Under the pieces are notes generated by a model. That model saw nothing but the letters and a program-made list of their open reading frames with translations, did not search any database and was not told where the DNA came from. A program made the translations under genes and the position numbers. Of a stretch of 64,000 nt of DNA, positions 20,039-29,686 are shown piece by piece (the stretch's first letter is position 1; every line of letters starts with the position of its first letter). This stretch comes from Trichormus_B sp936914905 (lineage in GTDB: Bacteria; Cyanobacteriota; Cyanobacteriia; Cyanobacteriales; Nostocaceae). Location of the stretch: the NCBI RefSeq assembly GCF_039871975.1, contig NZ_JBDPLL010000001.1, one strand, 5' to 3'.

Positions 20039-20517
20039 ACCTAATAGGGAACAGTGAGTACAAACATTGTTTAACAGCACTGTACACCACCTGGCTTCAA
20101 GACCAAGGGTGAAATCAATTCAAAATACTGCCAACCGCAGGCCACACCAGTAAAAACGCCTGAAGTGCTGATTCATTCGTTCCCCCTAATGGCTAACTCG
20201 AAGCGTAACTTGAGTTATGCACCCTGACTTAGTAAAAATAAATAAATTTTATGGAAATTTTATGGCAATACCTTCACCAAAATAAAAGGCTACAGAAATA
20301 TTAGCAAAATCGGCAAAATTAAACACACATAAGCGTTTCGCTGAAAAGGTAGTTTGGAATCTCAAACCCTTATATTGCAATTAGTACGTTTAAAAACCCT
20401 TGTAGGAAACGTGGAAGGAATTTTTAAGACTGATTGTTTTTGCCACGCCTCAAAGAAATGGGAGTTAATGGTTAAAGCATCATCAACTCACCCTCGTATT
20501 TTGGCGACGGTATTGTT
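20039..20517. other. intergenic region between yvcK and ruvC
   Basis: The divergent promoter region for yvcK and ruvC must lie here. I see no gene, RNA or strong repeat in it. Confidence 0.5.
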
Positions 20518-21009
20518 ATGGAAAAGCGAATTTTAGGATTAGACCCAGGACTGGCAATTGTAGGATTTGGGGCGATCTCATGGAACCAGAGTCAAGCTAA
20601 AGTACAAGATACAACGGTAAAGATGCTGGATTTTGGTGTAATTCGGACTTCTGCTGACATGGAAATGAGTCAGCGACTGTCTACTTTATTTGACGATTTA
20701 CACACCCTAATGGACGATTTGCAACCGGATTTGGTGGCAATTGAAAAATTATTCTTCTATCGTATGGCAAATACTATCGTTGTTGCACAGGCTAGGGGTG
20801 TGCTGATGTTAGTTTTGGGACAGCGCAAGCTTCCTTATGTGGAATTCGCCCCTCCTCAGGTCAAACAAGCTTTGACGAATTATGGCAAGGCCGACAAGGC
20901 AGAAGTGCAAGATGCGGTCATGCGGGAGTTGGATTTAGATGAAATTCCTAAGCCTGATGATGCAGCAGATGCTTTAGCGGTGGCGCTTACAGCTTCGTTT
21001 CAGTTATGA
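20518..21009 (+). CDS. ruvC: Holliday junction resolvase RuvC
   Basis: Crossover-junction endonuclease that cuts Holliday junctions with RuvAB. All four catalytic acidic residues are visible: Asp9 (LGLDPG), Glu76 (VAIEKLFF), and Asp148/Asp151 (KPDDAADALAVAL). 163 residues, normal length. The ATG at 20518 gives the conserved N-terminus. Stands alone; downstream is a repeat-rich interval. Confidence 0.95.
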   Translation: MEKRILGLDPGLAIVGFGAISWNQSQAKVQDTTVKMLDFGVIRTSADMEMSQRLSTLFDDLHTLMDDLQPDLVAIEKLFFYRMANTIVVAQARGVLMLVLGQRKLPYVEFAPPQVKQALTNYGKADKAEVQDAVMRELDLDEIPKPDDAADALAVALTASFQL

Positions 21010-21115
21010 GATTGTATGGAGAGAATAGTTGTTCAATTTCGTTGGGTGCAATCGTTTTCAGCGCATTTTCCTTTTGGAAAAATGATCTACCTCTATACTA
21101 AAAACGGTTTAGAAG

Positions 21116-21273
21116 TCTCATTCTGAACGTTCGCAGAACATCTCTAAAAGAGATAGTGAAGAATCTCCGAGATACTAGAGCCTAGGGCACGCTCCTGCTT
21201 CACGCAGTGTCCCGAAGGATACGCTGCCCTACGTTACCCATGGCTTACGCCACGCTGCGCTATCAGTATGACA
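21116..21273. repeat. MITE-like dispersed repeat, TCATTCTGAACG ... CAGTATGACA
   Basis: About 158 bp beginning TCTCATTCTGAACG and ending CAGTATGACA. Its left half is the inverse of the right half of the element at 27552-27665 (shared GAGATAGTGAAGAATCTCCG). Contains HIP-like GC-rich palindromes (GGCTTACGCCACGCTGCGC). Confidence 0.7.
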
Positions 21274-21492
21274 TAAGTCCAAGTTTCACCCGTTTATAGT
21301 CTATGGGTACAATATAAAATTGTAACGGAAGGCTATCAGTATACATACAAAACAGTGGAAAGGTTTTCCAGTGTATAGAATCCAACTCTATGAAATTTTA
21401 GTTCTCTTAAGTATATTACAATTCTACAACATCTAAAATAGAATATAAAATTTCGAACAGATAATTTTCATATCCCCAAATATTACTGTAGT

Positions 21493-22115
21493 TAATTCTC
21501 CTGCAAAACCCCGTAAATTACCAACACAAGCTATAGGCGCTAAAATATTCATTCTCTCAATATCATCAGCCTCTTTCTAATGATTACTAGTGGATTTAAA
21601 ATCTACAACGCTAATCCCCTTTTTGGTGGCCGTCCAGGTTTACATATTCCCCCCCTTTTCACTTTAGGCGCTTGGTTAGCAGGAGGTAGACACTGGCATT
21701 TTGCAGCTATGTGGCTATTTTCTCTAAATGTTTTAGGGTATGGCATTTACATTTTCATAACCCGATGTTGGCGACATAGATTTATTAGCCAAAATGATAT
21801 CAAAGCATTACAAGAAACTCAGAATTATCAACGTCTAACTTATCCTTTGTATAGGATTATTTACACAGCCATTATTCCTATAATATTGTTAGCAATCTTG
21901 GTTAGCAATCTTGACCGGAGTTGGAATGTACAAACCTGCTCAATTTCCTTGGGTAGTTGATATGTTTGGTGATTGGCAATCATTAAGAATTGTGCATTTT
22001 GCCTCTGTATCATTTGGTGATAACATTTGTAATTATTCATTGGCGTTTACGACAAAAGGCCGGAGGAGAAGAACTGACAGGCTCGATGTTTTGGTATTTT
22101 TTTGATTAATTTTAA
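21493..22115 (+). pseudogene. cytochrome b561-type subunit (thiosulfate-reductase-like), frameshifted
   Basis: Membrane di-haem cytochrome b of the type paired with periplasmic molybdopterin oxidoreductases. Readable pieces: PRKLPTQAIGAKIF (near 21500), then NIISLFLMITSGFKIYNANP, HIPPLFTLGAWLAGGRHWHF, FSLNVLGYGIYIF, and TGVGMYKPAQFPWVVDMFGDW. Haem-ligand-type His residues remain. Lesions: a likely 1-bp loss near 21550, a 13-bp tandem duplication at 21888-21913, and a further shift near 22010, after which HWRLRQKAGGEELTGSMFW is read in a third frame. An ISAzo13-like element begins just downstream. Confidence 0.75.
21888..21913 (+). repeat. 13-bp tandem duplication
   Basis: GTTAGCAATCTTG occurs twice in a row. 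Removing one copy restores the frame ILLAILTGVGMYKPAQF, so this duplication caused a frameshift. Confidence 0.9.
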
Positions 22116-22125
22116 GATAGTGCAG

Positions 22126-22933
22126 TAAGGAAAGTGGATTAAATAAGGTATAAAAGTGCTAATAAGATCTGTACACCAGAAGGGTAGATGGAGAACTGAT
22201 AGATGATGGGCCCTAACCCTGCTGAAATTGAAGTTAAAATACAACGATACTATAAGTCGTTGTCAGAGAAGGATGGCCGCATATGGTCGGCGATTGAAGC
22301 CCTAAAATTAGGGTAGGGGGGGAGGCATAGATCCGCTGCTTACTGTTATGGCATCACGAAACCTGAAAGTTGGGCTTGGGGGAACTTGAGGAAGAAAAGG
22401 TAGTTCACCAGGAAGGGATTCGCCAACCCGGAGGTGGACGAAAATCTTTGAGAGGATTGCCTCCTGAGAAGAGGGGTTCTTGGGAGTGTTGGAGCGGCAC
22501 ACAGCCGGTTCACNNNNNNNNNNNNNNNNNNNNNNNNNNNNNNNNNNNNNNNNNNNNNNNNNNNNNNNNNNNNNNNNNNNNNNNNNNNNNNNNNNNNNNN
22601 NNNNNNNNNNNNNTATGGAAATTCCCATCCCTCATTATCCCCCCTACACCTCCAAGTAGAATCCCATTGGGCATCGTTTCTTTCCTCATATTTCTCCCCT
22701 GTATCAGGGGCTGATTTTTGAGAGTGTCCAGAGTGTAAAAGAACTCATGGCAACGGCAACTACCCGAACTGGACTCAAACTCTTGATGACTATTCTCTAT
22801 AACACCTATCAAACCGGCCGAAAAGGGGCTGTTGACTTCAAATCAAATGTGAAGATTGTTTTTGATGAATTCTTACCCCAATAGAATTACACCCCTAAAC
22901 CAGAGTTACAGGTTATTTAATCCACTATCCTTA
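22126..22933 (+). mobile_element. ISAzo13-like insertion sequence, decayed and containing an assembly gap
   Basis: Terminal inverted repeats TAAGGAAAGTGGATTAAATAA (left, 22126) and its near complement ending at 22933. Transposase pieces on the plus strand: PAEIEVKIQRYYKSLSEKDG, WSAIEALKLG, a GGGRK segment, then after the gap HYPPYTSK, NPIEHR.FPHIS and ATTRTGLKLL, which are N- and C-terminal signatures of ISAzo13-family DDE transposases. Stops and frameshifts are present in the readable parts. It lies between the broken cytochrome b gene and its oxidoreductase partner. Confidence 0.75.
22514..22613. other. assembly gap (100 N)
   Basis: Exactly 100 N inside an ISAzo13-like element, so the true missing length is unknown and the coding state of the transposase across it cannot be judged. 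Confidence 0.95.
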
Positions 22934-23011
22934 GCATTCAGCTTACATGGTGCCTTACGCTAAGGGTAACACACAGTACAATTTAATTCAATTATTTGGA
23001 ATCATAAAATT

Positions 23012-23760
23012 ATGAATCATGCGAATAATAAAAATATAATTCATATCGTAAAACCTCAATTATCACGCCGGGAATTCTTACAAAAATAAAATATTTCTAG
23101 CATGGGTTTGTTTCTTGGTAGTTGTGGTACACCAGCACTGGAAGATTTAGTAGGTAAGCTTTCATAACTTCTAAATCAAAAAGTTGAAGAACTAATTTTC
23201 CAACCACAAAAACTTGTCCACGAATTTGCTGCTAGTGAAATTCAATTATAAGCCTTAATAATTAATAGTTTTCGCAATACACCCATTATTGATTTGGATA
23301 GATTCCGTTTAATTATTGATGGTGAAGTAAGTAATCCCCTGAATCTAAGTATCGCTCAAGTTCGGACTTTACCTTTGACTTCCATGATTATTCGTCATGT
23401 TTGGGTCGAAGGATGGGCTGCAATTGTCCAATGGGGAGGTATGCGCTTACTTGATCTGATGACCTTAGGTCAACCGCAAGCAAATGTTAAATATGCTTTT
23501 TTTAAATCAGCCAATGGTTATTATGAAAGTTGGGATATAGCTTCTGCTACCCATTCTCAAACTGAGGTTAGCATATCAAAAAAATGGTGAAAAATTACCT
23601 ATTGAAAATGGTGCACCTTTGCGTTTAGCTTCCTCATTAAACTGGGTTATAAACAAAGTAAATAGGTAACGCTAATCACTTTAACTAGCTATTTATCAGC
23701 GTTTAAAGGTTATTGGGAAGATCAAGGTTATGAATGCTTTACTGGATTATAAATATTGGG
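23012..23760 (+). pseudogene. sulfite-oxidase/YedY-like molybdopterin oxidoreductase, broken
   Basis: Starts MNHANNK with a twin-arginine signal remnant (LSRREFLQK) followed by an in-frame stop. Readable sequence continues: MGLFLGSCG, then DLDRFRLIIDGEVSNPLNLS, QVRTLPLTSMIIRHVWVEGWAAIVQW and GGMRLLDLM, the molybdopterin domain of the sulfite-oxidase superfamily. The conserved Cys in the usual 'CVEGW' motif reads V here (HVWVEGW), so a molybdenum ligand would be lost. The C-terminal YLSAFKGYWEDQGYE is in another frame near 23690-23735. The partner would be the cytochrome b remnant upstream. Several stops and shifts; not functional. Confidence 0.72.
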
Positions 23761-23898
23761 CTACACACACCAGGACTTTCACCTATACAGATAGGCGTTA
23801 ATATGAAAGTACGAGCAGTAATTCAGTGACTGGAAGCTGAAGCTTAATATTTAGCAAGAACAAGAAGAAGTCATCGTCAGTTTAAACATTCTGATAAG

Positions 23899-24067
23899 AG
23901 GATGTTTTAAAACTAGAGGATACGTATGATTTGTCATTCTGAACGAAACCCAGTGGAGGGAAGAATCTTAATTTTTCGTCAAGTTATGAGATACTTCATG
24001 TCGCTATCGCTACATACCCTGCGGTAAGCAAGCTACAGTATGACATTTTAGACTGTTAAAACATCCT
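23899..24067. repeat. 169-bp element with 12-bp perfect terminal inverted repeats
   Basis: AGGATGTTTTAA at 23899-23910 and its exact reverse complement at 24056-24067. The interior (23932-24045) is another member of the TGTCATTCTGAACG...TATGACA repeat family. Confidence 0.75.
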
Positions 24068-24860
24068 ATATATAATGCAAAATAAAATTTATTAGGAAAT
24101 AAAAAATGAACTTTTCCGATAAATTAAAGCGTAAAAGATAGATTACAAGAAAAAGGTTATCGTAGTCATTACGTTTTAACTATTTCTTTCGGAAATTGTG
24201 AATACTCTGCACTAAGCAGGAAGAATAAATGATCAACAATTGTTAGCTTTTAGGGAAAGTTAGTATTCATAAGAAAAGCTAGATGAAAATCCTCCGGGGA
24301 ATTAAAAATCGAAAATTATCAATGGGGACTTGAACCCATCACTGATTTTAGACCACTGTTTCCTCTTTTTTGACCATCCAGAGATTTTATATTTAACTAA
24401 ATGGTTATTACGCTGATAACATGGGAAATTTAATTAAGAAAAACTGCATTTGAGATTAAAAAAACCCTGGTGTGAAAACTCTTGGGGATTTTGTTACTGA
24501 GTCGATTTAATAGGGTTGTGACTACTTTACAAAGTAATTGTGCAGATATTGTGCAGGGACTAAGACATTATCCGAACAGAGTTCAAATGGCCGAGGTCGG
24601 GGGATAAAAAATAAAGGTTGCTCACACGTTGATTAGCTTAATTGGTCTACCCCGCCTTCAAGTTGTTAGTTTTACCTTAATCATGTAAATTGGGTTGAGG
24701 TTAAAGTGAGATATATGTCTATGCTTTTTAGAACTATCGTTTTGAAATCATGAGGGTTAACAACCTTAACCTTTAATTAAAAGCACAGCAATTAAAGTTC
24801 CTTGTATTGTTTCCTTCTCAGACTTAAAGAGGCTAATTTCTTTACATACCATATACTTCT
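24068..24860. other. decayed region, no gene recognised
   Basis: Nearly 800 bp with stops in all frames. Short protein-like pieces exist (for example LIGLPRLQVVSFTLIM near 24640-24685), which suggests gene remains, but I cannot name them. Confidence 0.4.
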
Positions 24861-27422
24861 ATGATTTTCTCTATCAAACACAATCGTTGCCTTTATATTT
24901 GCTTAAGTATTATGACCTTGTGTTTAGCAGTTACTATTACTCCTGCAAAAGCATCTGTACCGATACAGACAACTTCTACCTTCAATGTGTCATTATCAAA
25001 TTCTCAATCCACTAACGGATTAGAACAGGGGCGTAACCTCTATCAATCAGGACGCTTTGCGGAGGCAGTAATAGCTTGGCAAACAGCTGCAGAAAATTAC
25101 CATACTCAAGGAGATCGCACCAATGAAGCCCTAACCTTGAGTTATCTGTCATTGGCACAACAGGAACTCAACCAATGGGAAGCTGCCAGACAATCTATCA
25201 AAGAAAGTGTGAAGATTTTGCAAACCGCTAAACCTTCTTTTGAAGCTATTACCTGGGCGCAAATACTGAATAATCAAGCAAATTTAGAGCTACGTACAGG
25301 TAAAGCTGAAACTGCACTGGAAATTTGGCAACAAGCTCAAAAATATTATGAACAAGCGGGCGACAATATGGGCAGTTTCGGTAGTCAGATCAACCAAGCA
25401 CAAGCCTTGCAAACTTTGGGATTTTACCGTCGCTCAAAACAGCAATTGGAGATGCTAACGCAAAAGTTAGCTGTGATGCCAGATTCGGAAATCAAAGTTA
25501 GTGGTTTGAGATCCCTGGGTTTAGCTCTGGACGCGATCGACGATAGCAAAAGCCAGCAAGTTTTAGAACAAAGTTTAGCCATAGCCAATAAAATTAAGGC
25601 TAAAACTCAGTTAAGTTCCATTCTGGTGATTTTAGGGAAAGTTGCCTCTGATTCCCAAGACTCGGAAGCAGCATTAAACTACTTTGAAGACGCACAAACA
25701 ACAGCTACGAACCCAAATGAACTTTTGGAAGCGCGTTTAGCTGCTTTCAAATTATTGGTGGATTACGACAAACTAGAAGCTGAAACTTCCCTCGCACTTC
25801 AATTACAACAACAGTTGTTAGAACTACCACCTAGTCATAGTTCCCTCTACGCAGCAATTAATTTTGTGGCTACTTTGAATAGATTGGAAAAGCCTGAAAG
25901 AGTTCTACCAATTCCAGAACTAGCAAACCTGATGTCAGTCACGGTTAAATCTGCACAACAAATTCAGGATGCTCCAGCCCAGGCCTATGCACTACATCAG
26001 TGGGGACAACTTTACCATCGTACAAATCAGTTGACCAAGGCCAAGGAATTAGCTCAGAAATCCCTCAATATTGCCCGTCAACTCCAGGCTGACGATATCA
26101 TTGCTCAATCCGCATGGCAGGTAGGACGATTATATAAGCAACAAGGCGATCACCCAGAGGCAATTAGAGCTTATACAGAAGCGATTAAGTCATTAAAGGC
26201 ACTGAGAGGAGATATGGTTGCTGTTAACCCCGATGTTCAATTTTCTTTCCGCGAAAGTGTAGAGCCTGTTTATCGGGAATTGGTAGGTTTACTTCTGGAT
26301 GAAAAACCAACACAACCTGCTTTGATGCAAGCTCGTGAATTGATTGAGTCGCTGCAAATTGCCGAACTTGATAACTTTTTCCGCGAAGCTTGTTTAGATA
26401 AAGCGCAGCAGATTGACAACATTGATCCCACAGCTACAGTTATTTATCCCATTATCTTAAGTGATCGCCTCGCCGTGATTCTCTCCCAAGCTGGAAAACC
26501 TCTGCGCTACTATGTGACGCATAGATCTCAAACTGATATAGAAAAAACACTCGATAATTTCTTAATAACTATCAACCCTGTGTCTGATTCCCAAGAACAA
26601 CGTCGATTGTCTCAACAAATTTATGATTGGCTGATTAGTCCTCCTGAACAGGAACAAGCTTTAAAAAACACCAAAACATTAGTGTTTGTGTTAGATGGTA
26701 AATTGCGAAACATACCCATAGCCGCCCTCTTTGATGGTCAGCAATATCTGATTGAAAAATATGCTGTGGCTCTCTCTCCTGGGTTGCAACTGATGGCTGT
26801 CCAATCATTCCAGCAAACTAAAATCAAGGCGATCGTTGCTGGCATAAGTGAATCGCGTAATGGCTTTAGTGCTTTACCTGGTGTTGAATTAGAAGTCAAG
26901 CAAATTTCCCAGACACTACCATCTTCAATATTACTAAACCAGAAATTTACTAATCAATCCCTCGCTGATCGCGTCAAATCTAGTCGTGCCGATGTTATTC
27001 ATTTGGCAACCCACGGACAGTTCAGTTCCCGTCTAGAAGAAACCTTTTTACTTACGTGGAATGGACAAGTGAATGTTCAAGAGTTGTCTGAACTCCTGAA
27101 AAATCATAGTGACGATTCATCACAAGCGATCGAATTATTGGTACTGAGTGCCTGTGACACTGCAGCCGGGGATGATCGTGCCGTTCTGGGATTAGCAGGT
27201 TTGGCTATCAAATCTGGAGCCCGTTCAACTATCGCCACTCTCTGGCCTGTCAAAGATAAAGCAGCTGAGATACTAATGACGCGCTTCTATGACTATCTCC
27301 GGCAGCCCAAAATGACTAAAGCCGAAGCACTACGGCAAGCCCAGATCAACCTGATTCGCCAAACTGATTTCCACAATCCTTTCTTTTGGTCAGCCTTCGT
27401 TCTGGTTGGTAATTGGCTTTAA
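24861..27422 (+). CDS. secreted CHAT-domain TPR protein
   Basis: 853 residues. A Sec-type signal peptide (LYICLSIMTLCLAVTITPAKAS) precedes an array of TPR-like helices (about 50-450) and a C-terminal CHAT domain (about 570-853), a caspase/separase-like cysteine-peptidase fold. The catalytic pair is present: His718 in HLATHGQF and Cys765 in LSACDTAAGDD. The substrate is unknown. In cyanobacteria such genes often sit beside DUF928, CHASE2 kinases and two-partner secretion genes, as here, which points to processing or sensing of secreted surface proteins. Intact, and it starts a plus-strand series running to 33834. Confidence 0.85.
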   Translation: MIFSIKHNRCLYICLSIMTLCLAVTITPAKASVPIQTTSTFNVSLSNSQSTNGLEQGRNLYQSGRFAEAVIAWQTAAENYHTQGDRTNEALTLSYLSLAQQELNQWEAARQSIKESVKILQTAKPSFEAITWAQILNNQANLELRTGKAETALEIWQQAQKYYEQAGDNMGSFGSQINQAQALQTLGFYRRSKQQLEMLTQKLAVMPDSEIKVSGLRSLGLALDAIDDSKSQQVLEQSLAIANKIKAKTQLSSILVILGKVASDSQDSEAALNYFEDAQTTATNPNELLEARLAAFKLLVDYDKLEAETSLALQLQQQLLELPPSHSSLYAAINFVATLNRLEKPERVLPIPELANLMSVTVKSAQQIQDAPAQAYALHQWGQLYHRTNQLTKAKELAQKSLNIARQLQADDIIAQSAWQVGRLYKQQGDHPEAIRAYTEAIKSLKALRGDMVAVNPDVQFSFRESVEPVYRELVGLLLDEKPTQPALMQARELIESLQIAELDNFFREACLDKAQQIDNIDPTATVIYPIILSDRLAVILSQAGKPLRYYVTHRSQTDIEKTLDNFLITINPVSDSQEQRRLSQQIYDWLISPPEQEQALKNTKTLVFVLDGKLRNIPIAALFDGQQYLIEKYAVALSPGLQLMAVQSFQQTKIKAIVAGISESRNGFSALPGVELEVKQISQTLPSSILLNQKFTNQSLADRVKSSRADVIHLATHGQFSSRLEETFLLTWNGQVNVQELSELLKNHSDDSSQAIELLVLSACDTAAGDDRAVLGLAGLAIKSGARSTIATLWPVKDKAAEILMTRFYDYLRQPKMTKAEALRQAQINLIRQTDFHNPFFWSAFVLVGNWL

Positions 27423-27551
27423 TCTAAATGATATTACTTAGGTAAAGATATCATACTTTGCACAATCTTTATATATTTCATGAAATGCTTAGAAAGCATA
27501 TAGTTCAGTATTTAGGACTTAGAGTAAGCCACAAAATAAATGATCCTGTCT

Positions 27552-27665
27552 TGTCATGCTGAGTGTAGCATTTGCGAAGCGTGACGTAAGCCATAGCGAA
27601 AAGAAGTATCTCGGAGATTCTTCACTATCTCTTACAGAGATGCTCCGCGAACGTTCAGAATGACA
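27552..27665. repeat. MITE-like dispersed repeat, TGTCATGCTGAG ... TTCAGAATGACA
   Basis: 114 bp in the space between the CHAT and DUF928 genes, with complementary ends. Shares its core (CGGAGATTCTTCACTATCTC) in inverted orientation with 21116-21273. Confidence 0.75.
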
Positions 27666-28032
27666 TTGGACATTTCTCTTTGTGGAGTTCTCTTAGATAC
27701 AAGTGACTCATATGACTTGTAATATTTTACTTTTTCTTGTGCTAACTTAGACTAAACACAGTTTGCTGAATAAAGCTAGAACTTATTCTAAATAGGAGTT
27801 TAAATTTTTTTAACCTAAGCAAGTGTAGAGGTACAAAGTTATGTTATATAGAGCCTTAAAATTCCTGCATTTCAGTGGAAATAAATCTGAAACTGTATCA
27901 TTTTTTGTCATGGGTAACATATAAGTTTTATTTGTAAATTTTTTACAGTCGCTAAATATCTTAGTATAAGGTAAGGAAGAAAAAACTAATAATGTACTTA
28001 GTATTACCTTTTGTCAAACAAGGATCTGAATC

Positions 28033-28887
28033 ATGAAACCTCCATATTTAGGTAGTATATTGAGCTTCATTGCTCTGCTGACTACCGGTATATGTAACAG
28101 TTCCTATGCTGTTACATTTACCCCACCAATCAATAATGGCGCTCCCAGACAAGCAAGTGGGGGAGCTTCCAGAGGCAACCTTTTTACACCTGCTCCTGGT
28201 CAAGGCGCTCCCAAGCGGGCAAGTGGAGGGGCTTCCAGAGGCAACCTTTTTACATCTGCTCCTGATCAAGATGCTCCCAAACAGGCAAGTGGAGGAGCTT
28301 CTCGCGTTTCTACTGACTACTTAAATCCTTCAATTGTACGAGCCGTAGGCCCAGCAGCCTTGATTGCCCTCTTACCCGAAAGCTTCAATGGCTCAACGGT
28401 GTCTGAACGTCCTACAATTCTGGTATATCTCCCTGCATCTAATGCAGAAGAAGTTGTATTCAGTCTCAAAAATGAAACTGGCAATACACAGTATCAAATG
28501 ACCATTCCTGTTGCAGAGAGAACTGGGGTGATCGCAATAAAATTACCCCCAGACGCACCAGGTTTAGCCGTGGGAAAAGACTACCAGTGGTTTCTGGCAC
28601 TGAAAGTGAATGGGAAACTCAGTCCTAGTACGCCTTACGTCGATGGTTGGATTCAGCGTATCCAACCTACTGCTGAACTGACAACAGCGATGCAGGAAAA
28701 GGATGCTTTGAGACGAGCAAATACTTTGTGTAAATCTGGAGTTTGGTATGACTGTGTGGAAACACTGGCCAAACTGTACATCTCCCAACCCAACAATGTA
28801 AATATCGTCAAACATTGGGAAGAACTCCTCTCCTCTGTTAGCTTGAAGGAGATTGTCAAAGCTCCATTATTAGCATCTGCTAATTAG
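28033..28887 (+). CDS. DUF928-type secreted protein with N-terminal tandem repeats
   Basis: 284 residues: signal peptide (SFIALLTTGICNSSYA), then three copies of a 22-residue unit (GAPRQASGGASRGNLFTPAP), then a conserved domain (VGPAALIALLPES, TILVYLPASNAEEVVFSLK, YQWFLALKVNGKLSPSTPYVDGWIQR) typical of the DUF928 family, ending in helices (EKDALRRANTLCKSGVWYDCVE). Function unknown. DUF928 proteins accompany CHAT and CHASE2 proteins in many filamentous cyanobacteria, so this is probably a periplasmic partner in that module. Likely ribosome binding site AAGGA near 28019. Frame intact. Confidence 0.8.
   Translation: MKPPYLGSILSFIALLTTGICNSSYAVTFTPPINNGAPRQASGGASRGNLFTPAPGQGAPKRASGGASRGNLFTSAPDQDAPKQASGGASRVSTDYLNPSIVRAVGPAALIALLPESFNGSTVSERPTILVYLPASNAEEVVFSLKNETGNTQYQMTIPVAERTGVIAIKLPPDAPGLAVGKDYQWFLALKVNGKLSPSTPYVDGWIQRIQPTAELTTAMQEKDALRRANTLCKSGVWYDCVETLAKLYISQPNNVNIVKHWEELLSSVSLKEIVKAPLLASAN
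28138..28305 (+). repeat. 66-bp coding tandem repeat, about 2.5 copies
   Basis: Two full and one partial in-frame 66-bp units inside the DUF928 gene. Unit length is a multiple of 3, so copy-number change would not break the frame. Confidence 0.9.
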
Positions 28888-28990
28888 GGACTAGTACAGT
28901 ACAGCGTAAATAAACCAAGCATATCAAATCTCTGAAAAGCTTACGCTATATTCATTTTGACTTTTAACTTTTGACTTCTGCTCTGCGGTA

Positions 28991-29099
28991 CTAGTAGTCT
29001 GTCAAATAGATTTTGATGGCTTGTGAAAATCTAGAACCTTTGTATTTTATATCTTTTAGCAAATCTATATCCGTCATTTAGTTCTTGACAGACTACTAG
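28991..29099. repeat. 109-bp MITE with 15-bp terminal inverted repeats
   Basis: CTAGTAGTCTGTCAA at the left and its exact reverse complement TTGACAGACTACTAG at the right; no coding capacity. The same end sequence recurs alone at 62593-62608. Resembles IS630/Tc1-type MITEs. Confidence 0.8.
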
Positions 29100-29343
29100 G
29101 GACTGGGGTTCAGGAAAATTTATTCCTCACACCCAATCCCTAATTTCCAATACTAATGAATAGTAATTAAAACTTGCGGAATAAACATAAAATCCTTATA
29201 GATTAATAACTTTAGGGTTATTCGAGCTAGAGAAAATGCGAAAAATAAGGCTTCATAAGTAGGAAGGCACAAAAAAACAGTAGCCGCGCAGAGGCTTCTC
29301 GGAGAGAAGTATGTAACGAAAAGTAAAATTGACCAAAACCTAT

Positions 29344-29529
29344 TGCATGAGTACCTCTTGCCCGTCGGGTTCTCCAGTGGAACCATACGGGAAGGCGAAG
29401 CGCCTACATGGGGGAAACCACGCCACTTGTTTTATGCCGGGAAACCCGTCCACCGCAGTGGCTCCCTAAGACTGGGCTGGTTCACCTCTTGCCTTATCAT
29501 AACGACAATTTTTAACACTCACCTACTTA
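29344..29529. repeat. long dispersed repeat, partner of 36496-36649 in inverted orientation
   Basis: About 185 bp matching the reverse complement of 36496-36649 (for example GGCGAAGC.CCTAC, GGGAAACCCGTCCA, GTTCACCTCTTGCCTT). This copy has about 30 extra bp in the middle. The pair brackets the kinase and transporter genes. Confidence 0.8.
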
Positions 29530-29686
29530 GTATAAAAATTCAAACGCTTTTTAAGGTTTAAAATAATTTTGAAAACTTCTTCACTTCTCTTCCTAACTCC
29601 TGATTTCTACTTCATGGCTTACGCCACGCTACGCTATCACGAAAAAACTTTTTTAACAAACTCTCATTCAAGCGTGTCACGGAAAT

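Noticed and set aside
22308..22812. Open frames running through the N block
   Set aside because: They are artefacts of unknown bases; the real transposase frame is on the plus strand and broken.
28138..28305. Regular direct repeats that could be taken for a CRISPR array
   Set aside because: They are in-frame coding repeats with 66-bp period and no spacers of unique sequence.
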